In this document: positions 56,484-64,000 of the stretch, piece after piece
Layout: each line of letters begins with the position of its first letter
Position numbering within the stretch: position 1 is the stretch's first letter
Assembly (NCBI GenBank): GCA_949361645.1
Contig: OX442430.1
Span: 6,570,081-6,634,080 of the forward strand
Reading direction: 5' to 3'
Length of the DNA stretch: 64,000 nucleotides
DNA from: Spongilla lacustris
Lineage: Eukaryota; Porifera; Demospongiae; Spongillida; Spongillidae
Position numbers and translations under genes: made by a program
Notes under the pieces: model-generated
The model's database searches: none
Told to the model about the DNA's origin: nothing
Seen by the model: only the letters and a program-made list of their open reading frames with translations

Positions 56484-57910
56484 AATCTCCACCATGCATG
56501 CAACAGATGTGTCAAGTTATTAGTGAGACCAGTTTGTCGGCCTACACAGCTAGGACCTTCCTTTGCTGTTCAGAAAAACGTAGTTTGCTCAGTTGATACT
56601 CATACAAGCACTTAATTTCAATGCTTTCTCGCATTCAATCTATATCTTACGTGTAACCACGGACCAATATACCTCCATATTGCTAATTCCTAAAAGTTAT
56701 AATGTTACACTTCCTCAAGGTCTGGCTACTGCACATGTGCACACATGTGCAAAATCGCTTGGACAAGTTGCTCAATTGATCAGAAAATGCCCTATTACCT
56801 ATCCAGTGACCCCCTATCATCTGTCCAGTGACCCCCCTATTACCTATCCAGCGACCCCCTATCATCTGTTCAGCGACCCCCTATCATCTGTCCAGTAACC
56901 CCCTATCATCTGTCCAGCGACCCCCTATCATCTGTCCAGTGACCCCCTATCACCTGTCCAGTGACCCCCTATCATCTGTCCAGTGACCCCCTATCATCTG
57001 TCCAGTAACCCCCTATCATCTGTCCAGTAACCCCCTATCACCTGTCCAGTAACCTCCTATCACCTGTCCAGTGACCCCCTATCATCTGTCCAGCGACCCC
57101 CTATCATCTGTCCAGTAACCCCCTATCATCTGTCCAGTGACCCCCTATCATCTGTCCAGTGACCCCCTATCATCTGTCCAGCGACCCCCTTATCACCTGT
57201 CCAGTGACCCCCTATCACCTGTTCAGCGACCCCCTATCATCTGTCCAGTAACCTCCTATCATCTGTCCAGTGACCCCCTATCATCTGTCCAGTGACCCCC
57301 TATCATCTGTCCAGTAACCTCCTATCATCTGTTCAGCGACCCCCTATCACCTGTCCAGTAACCCCCTATCATCTGTCCAGCGACCCCCTATCATCTGTCC
57401 AGCGACCCCCTATCATCTGTCCAGCGACCCCCTATCATCTGTTCAGCGACCCCCTATCATCTGTCCAGTGACCCCCTATCATCTGTCCAGCGACCCCCTA
57501 TCATCTGTCCAGCGACCCCCTATCATCTGTCCAGCGACCCCCTATCATCTGTTCAGCGACCCCCTATCATCTGTCCAGCGACCCCCTTATCACCTGTCCA
57601 GTGACCCCCTATCATCTGTCCAGCGACCCCCTTATCACCTGTCCAGTGACCCCCTATCACCTGTCCAGTGACCCCCTATCATCTGTCCAGTGACCCCCTA
57701 TCACCTGTCCAGTGACCCCCTATCACCTGTCCAGTGACCCCCTATCACCTGTCCAGTGACCCCCTTATCACCTGTCCAGTGACCCCCTATCACCTGTCCA
57801 GTGACCCCCTATCACATGCTTTCATTGGTCAGGCCCTCCCCCCTCCGCTCCCCCACCAACTACCACTGAAACAAACATTATAACACACACGCACACACAT
57901 GCACACACAT

Positions 57911-57954
<44 letters not shown>

Positions 57955-60008
57955 CACCTGCACTTACATGTATGGCACAAGTGCACACACAAGATAAACA
58001 TGGCTGACCTTTGTACCCTGGTCTTCCAATCTTCACAAACCTCCTTACATTAACATGTGACTTTTCCTGAAGGGAAAAGAGGTGAGGTAGTTAGTGTAGC
58101 CAGTGTAGAGTGTCACCAGCCATGTGACCAGCCATGTGACCAGTCATGTGACCAGCCATGTGACCAGCCATGTGACCAGCAAGATACCACATGTGTGACC
58201 AGCCATGTGACCAGCCACGTGACCAGCCATGTGACCAGCAAGATGCCACGTGTGACCAGCCATATGACAACCATGTGACTCGCATGATACCATTGATGTA
58301 AGAGGTGTGGCTAGCAGGGATACCAGTGTGAGGGGTGTGGCTAACAAAGATGGGTGTGGCTAGCAGGGATACTAGTTACTAAAGTTTAGAAAGTATATGT
58401 ATGTGCATGAGGACAATATGGCTGCCGTGAACTCACAAGGGCTGGCTGAACTGTGGAGTCCTTAGCTTCTTTGGCTGCTCTCTTGGCTCTAGGGGAGGGG
58501 AGGGGAGGGGAGGGGAGGGGAGGGGAGGGGAGGGGAGGGGAGGGGAGGGGAGGGGAGGGGAGGGGAGGGGAGGGGAGGGGAGGGGAGGGGAGGGGAGGGG
58601 AGGGGAGGGGAGGGGAGGGGAGGGGAGGGGAGGGGAGGGGAGGGGAGGGGAGGGGAGGGGAGGGGAGGGGAGGGGAGGGGAGGGGAGGGGAGGGGAGGGG
58701 AGGGGAGGGGAGGGGAGGGGAGGGGAGGGGAGGGGAGGGGAGGGGAGGGGAGGGGAGGGGAGGGGAGGGGAGGGGAGGGGAGGGGAGGGGAGGGGAGGGG
58801 AGGGGAGGGGAGGGGAGGGGAGGGGAGGGGAGGGGAGGGGAGGGGAGGGGAGGGGAGGGGAGGGGAGGGGAGGGGAGGGGAGGGGAGGGGAGGGGAGGGG
58901 AGGGGAGGGGAGGGGAGGGGAGGGGAGGGGAGGGGAGGGGAGGGGAGGGGAGGGGAGGGGAGGGGAGGGGAGGGGAGGGGAGGGGAGGGGAGGGGAGGGG
59001 AGGGGAGGGGAGGGGAGGGGAGGGGAGGGGAGGGGAGGGGAGGGGAGGGGAGGGGAGGGGAGGGGAGGGGAGGGGAGGGGAGGGGAGGGGAGGGGAGGGG
59101 AGGGGAATGATGAATATACATATGGTGCCATTAAGGTATGGTGGCGCATGCATTACATGTAGGTGCAGACATAGGAGCACTGCAACCAATGGAACTAGAG
59201 ACACACATAATGCAAACATACCAGTATGCACACAGAGCCATAATACATGTACACACACACAACTACACAGCCACACAGTACACTCAAACATACAAGCGCA
59301 CAACGTACACACACTCACATATACACACAGCCACAGTACATGAACACACAGCCACAGTACATGCAAACAGTTCTTACAGATTGGATTGGTGCTTTTTTCC
59401 TTGTGTATGGGCAAGATAGCTCCCCTACAAAAGAAGATGAACATGGTTCTGCATCTTTTGAATCACAGTTGCCCCCACATCCTTGCTAGTAGGTAGCCCA
59501 GCATAGCAGACCCTCGCGTCGATGGAGGGTCTGGAAGATTGCCTATTCTGGATTAGTTTCTGCTCATTAAAAATTATTACATAAAGAGTACATTCCTCCT
59601 GATGTAATAATCTTTAATGAACAGAAGCTAATCTGTACGACTCAAGGACAGGCAACCTTCCTGAGCCTAGGGTCTGCTACACCAAACTAACAGAAGCTGT
59701 AGACATGTGTTCCCAGTTCAAGATGGCATATGTAATAGAGGGGGACCCAAGGATATAAGAGCAAGTGGTCTTGCCTGGCATCGATAGGTGATTGGAATGG
59801 TTGCACCTAACAATAAGCTGGTTGGCATAGCGAGCAGTGCACAAGCAGCAGTGCACAAGCAAGGGAGGTTAAGTTGGATCCAACTATAAATAAGAAGTGG
59901 GAAGGAGGATACAAGGGGACGCCTACAAAGAAACGGCCACAGGTACAATTTACTGTACCTTTTTTAAATCTCGTGTGGGTGAGTGCGCACGTGCAGCCTG
60001 TTAAGTAT

Positions 60009-60046
<38 letters not shown>

Positions 60047-60412
60047 ATTAATTAGTGGTCTGCAGTACAGCTAGCGCCATCCACTATCCAAGTTTTCAAT
60101 AGTTATTGCGCGCTCAAAAAAAATATTCTTTCAAATAAAGCCCACCCTCGTTACATTCACATACCTCTGTATTGTGTAACGTGAGACATAGTTTGCATTC
60201 GTACGTTCCCAAGTGATTTTTCATGAAGTACGGGTCCTGAAAAGAAACGAATCATGAGCGTTCTATGGAATCCGTTTTATGTGTACCTTGTTCAAATCGA
60301 TAGTTTCCAAGGCTAATTTTTTAAGCCTTTCTTTCCTGTCCCTATTAGTCTCCGACCATCCTGCTACCCCTCCGCCACCAGTTTTGTTGCCCACACGGTT
60401 CTGAAGATCCAT
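55080..60412 (-). CDS. SF3A2: Splicing factor 3A subunit 2, complete, eight exons
   Basis: Exons: 60412-60287, 60236-60165, 59424-59378, 58488-58437, 58066-58009, 56045-55855, 55314-55246, 55154-55080. Every junction has GT/AG ends and the phases agree, giving 690 coding bases, 229 residues and TGA. It belongs to the SF3a complex of the U2 snRNP, which helps U2 engage the branch site in the nucleus. The sequence is plainly SF3A2: MDLQNRVGNKTGGGG start, ETIDLNKDPYFMKNHLG, matrin-type zinc finger with C56, C59, H72 and H78, ARRAAKEAK-like segment, FVKIGRPGYK, FQIDYPEIAEG, RHRFMSAYEQRVEPPDR, KFWTEWNTETKQ. It ends soon after FFIQFHFK, so the long proline-rich C-terminal repeats of vertebrate SF3A2 are absent. 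Introns carry large tandem repeats. Confidence 0.97.
56450..56482. repeat. (CA)n microsatellite
   Basis: Short CA run in SF3A2 intron 5. Confidence 0.97.
56793..57825. repeat. 22-bp minisatellite in SF3A2 intron 5
   Basis: About 47 units of ACCCCCTATCATCTGTCCAG plus TG, with GCGA/GTAA and ATCACC variants. It fills half of the intron between exons 5 and 6. Confidence 0.95.
57884..57952. repeat. (CA)n microsatellite
   Basis: CA repeat close to the donor of SF3A2 exon 5. Confidence 0.97.
58118..58276. repeat. 12-bp tandem repeat (CATGTGACCAGC)
   Basis: About 12 units, some with insertions such as AAGATACCA, in SF3A2 intron 4. Confidence 0.93.
58491..59106. repeat. (GGGGA)n pentanucleotide repeat
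   Basis: About 123 uninterrupted units. On the sense strand of SF3A2 it is (TCCCC)n and ends three bases before the acceptor AG of exon 4, so it replaces the normal polypyrimidine tract. All repetitive open frames over it are artefacts. Confidence 0.98.
59506..59677. mobile_element. 172-bp MITE, GCAGACCCT termini
   Basis: GCAGACCCT...AGGGTCTGC, flanked by TA on both sides, with inverted internal sequence (GATTAGTTTCTG, ATTATTACAT). Related half-copies (GAGGGTCTGG...ATTGCC) occur near 23436 and 25218. It lies in SF3A2 intron 2. Confidence 0.75.
60010..60044. repeat. (GT)n microsatellite
   Basis: Pure GT run in SF3A2 intron 2. Confidence 0.97.
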
Positions 60413-61037
60413 TCTCCTAACGAGTTACCGTTAATGAACTCGTGCTCAGACCGCTGTGCTAAATTGCCTGCTTTACGCGTTTCTGATTGCAGAATACTTT
60501 ATTATCAGTATGGTTGATTTAATTATCTCTGATACAGCCAGGCATAGCGCTTATGCATGGCCAACCTTTTACTATTAAGGTATTGCATGACGTTATTGTT
60601 TGCAAAAATAGTTTGGAGCTGATATCATATGAATTGCGTAAGTGCATAATTTCTAAATCCTTGCATGCATGCATGCATATTAATCATTTTGGCCGCGCCG
60701 CTAGCTAGCACATGTACATCAGCCGGCTAGCTCCTCGATCCTTGGCGTGCGCCCGCAAGTGACGTGGAATTGAAATACGCTATCAGTATTCAACACCACT
60801 TCTCAGGCAGCCTAATACCAATGTAATTGTCCCTGCCTGTACGTGTGCTTCTGTTGTGTTCACTATCCTGGCTAGCTCGTTCCTGGTTTCATTCGCGGTA
60901 CCATTAACGATTTACACATGTACTATTATTGTTGAAGTAAATCAAGCAACGCACAGCCGTCTAGCATGTTACCATGTACGCTGCTGACGGGTTATAAATA
61001 CTACTCCGGCTTGCATTTCACTTAAGCTTGTTGCTCA
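60413..61037. other. Spacer upstream of SF3A2 and of the broken phospholipase copy
   Basis: It should hold the SF3A2 promoter on its left side. I see no TATA box or other decisive signal. Confidence 0.5.
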
Positions 61038-62539
61038 GGAACGCTCTCAATTCGCTAAACGAGCAGGGGCTAACCCCTTTGATGATATCCGCTCTTAATC
61101 ACTATCTAGAGGGCATCATAGTCTTTCTTCAGGCGGGAGCACTGAGCAGATCCGGACATCCGGCACTCGGCTAGCGGATACACAGCTACGCACTATGCCG
61201 CCCAAGTGGGCAGCCACGTCGTCATAAAATCCCTGGTGGCATTTGGGGCCAGCGTCCACGTCCCTAGAAAAAAATCTTGCAGCGTTTTGCCAAGTCTTGG
61301 CAAGATCTTGAAACAACTTTAAGGATCTTGACAATATCTTACCAAAACATGACAAGACTTGGCAAGGCGTTTCAATTTTTTTTTTCTACTACAAAAGGGG
61401 TGGCTGCTAAAGATGGCAGGACGCCTTTGGACGTGGCACGAGCCTCCGGGGAAGCTGCTAAGGAATGCGTGTGTGTGTTAGAGGAGACCATGCAGCTGAT
61501 GGCCCAGGCAGCACAGCAGCTGGCAGAACCCTCCGAACCTGTTTCCATGCCTCCAGACACCATTGTTCTCCTCAGCATGGACAGTGGCTGGAGGTAGCCG
61601 GGGTCTGCTGACCTGCCAAACCATTGCTGCCATCCAGAACCGAATGAGGCAGCTCAACCCGCACTGTGGCCCACTATTCAAGTAGTATGACTACATTGCT
61701 GGCACCAGTACAGGGGGGCTCATTGGCCTCTGCATGGCTTCAGGTGCCTCGCTAGGCGCCACCAGGGCAACATTCTTCAAAGTTGCTGACGAGGTGTTTG
61801 GTGTGATGCAGCCGACCTTCAACACTTAGCTGGTGGACCAGACCACGAAGCAGACCTTTGGCAGCGAGAAGTGCATCACTGACATCAAGGCACCCAGGCT
61901 TGTCATGACGACCGTTAGGGCCGATCGTAATTCTCCCGTCCTTCACCTCATGTGCAACTACCGGGAGGCCAGGAATGGCCAGAGTGGAAGGTGTGGGAGG
62001 TGGGTCGCGCTACATCAGCCACTCCATTCTACTTCCCACAATACAGTGATAAGTTCATCGATGGAGGCGTAATGGCCAATAACCCTACCCTTGACACGAT
62101 GGTGGAGATATTCAAGCAGGGTGAGAGGGAAGGGAGAGCGGCAAGGATAGGCCTCGTGGTGTCCATAGGTACGGGGGTGGTGCCCACCTCCTAGGTGGAC
62201 AATGTAGGCATCTTGGTCCCAAACCTTCACAACATGCAGGAGAGCATCCCAGAGCTGCTGAAAACTTTCTCCGGCCTGTCGCACATGCTGCAGCTGTTCA
62301 TAGGCCAGTGCACCCGGAGTGATGGGAAGGAGGTGGAGCGTGCACACGTGGGGTGCAGGACCCTCAGGGCCTCCTATGTCAGATTTTCCTGTCCCTTGAA
62401 TGAAGTTGTCGGCCTGGCTGAAAGTGACAAAGGTGTCCTAACTGATCTCATGTACCAGGGAACGCTGTACAACCTCAGGAGGGCCAGGGATGTGGATACC
62501 ATTGCACGCCTCTTGTTGTCAAGACCATTGAGGCACTAA
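61038..62539 (+). pseudogene. Ankyrin-patatin phospholipase, copy 5, 5'-truncated and broken
   Basis: It begins in the middle of the family at the ankyrin unit equivalent to GFTPLMIS (here GLTPLMISALNHYLEG); the N-terminal 280 or so residues are absent. Frameshift near 61140 in the QAG-PD stretch; a 125-bp insertion at 61265-61389 in the next ankyrin unit; a frame change inside the DGGG oxyanion motif at about 61580-61600; stops at about 61684, 61827 and 62192; another frame change near 61975. Nucleophile motif GTSTGG rather than GTSAGG, as in classical iPLA2; the later DGGVMANNPTLDTM and the C-terminus to LLSRPLRH are well preserved. More diverged than copies 1-4, so an older paralogue. Not expressible as an enzyme. 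Confidence 0.9.
61265..61389. mobile_element. 125-bp inverted-repeat insertion inside copy 5
   Basis: TAGAAAAAAATCTTGCAGCG...TTGCCAAGTCTTGG at the left is mirrored by CAAGACTTGGCAAGGCG...TTTTTTTTTTCTA at the right. It splits the ankyrin codons VHV and KDGRTPLDVAR. Looks like a small MITE. Confidence 0.6.
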
Positions 62540-62919
62540 AAGGGGGGTGGTTGCGTACTTATGTCTAACCAGGTTGCTTGTCTCATGTGGTGATATGTTT
62601 GCCCAGTACACAGTGGAGTGTGTTCATGCCCAATATAAAAGATGCATGCTAATGGTTTATCATATATTGCCATGTGGGTGTGGTTAATTTAGTCTGTATT
62701 GATAAATTCATGCATGTATAAAAACAATTGAATAGAATGTGGTAATTCTTTACCATGTTTGCCTATAAAGAGCGTCACAAGCTAACCTTACATATTCCCT
62801 TCCTCGAGCTCCCTGATACAACTTGTACATATACTTGAGTACAAAGATTTCCATATACTCCCATATGATAACCAATAGTTTCAATACACAAATGATTTGA
62901 GTGGAACTGTTTTTTGCAC

Positions 62920-62992
<73 letters not shown>

Positions 62993-63159
62993 CAACACTA
63001 TGCCTAATACTGCTTGCTACTGAAGATATGTTCTCCCTAAACTAGCACACCATATGTGTTATTAAATGGCTTCCTCCTTCTCCACTGCAGCAAAGCCAAG
63101 GAACACCTGAGGAGAATGAGGCAACATTAGTACTATGCTTATATGCACACACAAATATA
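62540..63159. other. Spacer with (CA)n at 62918-62991
   Basis: The CA repeat is clear. A 14-codon block at 63106-63062 (minus strand, after CTCCTCAG, ending TAA) might be a terminal exon of a gene lying beyond the right edge, but is too short to call. Confidence 0.5.
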
Positions 63160-63795
63160 CAGGGTGTTTCACAATCAATGAAAATTGTTTATAAATTAAC
63201 CACAAGCAGTTAATTAACTGGTAATTGTTGCTAAAAGTTCTAACAGCAAAAGAAGACATGATGGTGAAATAAAATTAATATTATCTTTCATGGTTAATTA
63301 ACAATAATAAAAGTCCCAAAATCTCTATTCATTTCAATTGAATATTATTAATGTTATTAAATGTAGGGCTGGTGGTTAGTTAAAAGATGCAAACTGTACT
63401 TAAGTAACTGCTTCCATTTAGAAGTTATTCAAGATTGAAATCTTGATTTTTTGATTTTCGCAATGTACTTGATTTAGGGGCCATTGTATCTCGATTTAGT
63501 GGTTTGAATTTATTAATAAATTCGGCCAAGTTGATATTATTAAAATTCGAGGAAATGTTGGAGCTTTGAGATGCCTCTAAAATGGTATGTTGTAATTAGG
63601 TGTTATCGAGAATTATTAATTCGTTTTGATTATTTATTTATTTTTGATTTTATTAAATTAATTATTAAACTAATATTTAGTTTGTTTACATCAACATTTA
63701 AGCTCAAGTTAATAGAGCATTGCTAAATAATTTTAAGTTAATTAACTGCTTGTGGTTAATTTATAAACAATTTTCCTTGATTGTGAAACACCCTG
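63160..63795. mobile_element. Non-autonomous TA-target element (CAGGGTG termini), copy B
   Basis: CAGGGTGTTTCACAATCAA and its inverse with about 60-bp TIRs, flanked by TA. Same family as 965-1757, but without that copy's nested insertion. No transposase. Confidence 0.85.
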
Positions 63796-63814
63796 TATAA
63801 CCCACACATACACA

Positions 63815-64000
<186 letters not shown>

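Noticed and set aside
56793..57825. CRISPR-like array of short repeats
   Set aside because: Units are contiguous 22-bp repeats without unique spacers, and the sequence lies inside an intron of an animal gene.
58386..59444. 350-residue Pro-Leu-Ser and Gly-Glu-Arg open frames
   Set aside because: Translation of (GGGGA)n. Only the short flanking SF3A2 exons are coding.
63062..63106. Terminal exon candidate on the minus strand ending TAA
   Set aside because: Only 14 codons; any gene would lie outside the window.

Overview
The window is animal nuclear DNA. The evidence is a clearly split, spliceosomal-intron gene for the conserved splicing factor SF3A2, a six-exon protein kinase, an ankyrin-patatin phospholipase family related to animal iPLA2-beta (PLA2G6), and a dense load of eukaryotic transposons (Ty3/gypsy relics, a non-LTR reverse transcriptase, hAT-like and TA-target elements, large fold-backs). 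No ribosomal or tRNA gene and nothing bacterial was recognised. The abundance of zinc-finger and transposase-like relics, short introns and simple repeats suggests an early-branching invertebrate, possibly a sponge, but the species is inference only.

Layout. 0-7.6 kb: a minus-strand kinase gene whose five visible introns are filled with microsatellites, minisatellites and small transposons; it probably continues past the left edge. 8.3-9.7 kb: a decayed RING-type zinc-finger gene invaded by a 22-bp minisatellite. 12.4-48.8 kb: four same-strand, single-exon ankyrin-patatin genes (starts 12377, 25283, 35272, 46515), 10-13 kb apart; a fifth, diverged and broken copy lies at 61.0-62.5 kb. The spacers hold gypsy relics (19.4-21.3 kb, 28.1-29.3 kb), a small two-exon gene of unknown function with a decayed paralogue (31.7-33.3 kb), a transposase-like relic (39.3-39.9 kb), two fold-back elements of 1.3 and 1.7 kb, and several non-autonomous DNA transposons with readable target-site duplications. 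49.1-51.4 kb: a broken minus-strand non-LTR reverse transcriptase. 52.9-53.4 kb: a second RING-like relic. 55.1-60.4 kb: a complete eight-exon SF3A2 on the minus strand, with a 615-bp (GGGGA)n block touching one splice acceptor and a 1-kb minisatellite in another intron. 61-64 kb: the broken phospholipase copy, a TA-target element and a (CA)n tract running off the window.

How the genes relate. SF3A2 is a housekeeping U2 snRNP component and the kinase is a signalling enzyme; nothing ties them together. The phospholipase copies form one expanding family: copies 2-4 share 3' flanks, and copies 2 and 3 share upstream sequence, so they arose by segmental duplication. In copy 2 a fold-back insertion now separates the shared upstream block from the coding region. 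An ankyrin-plus-patatin protein would be expected to be a cytosolic, calcium-independent phospholipase; a role of the array in defence or signalling is a hypothesis.
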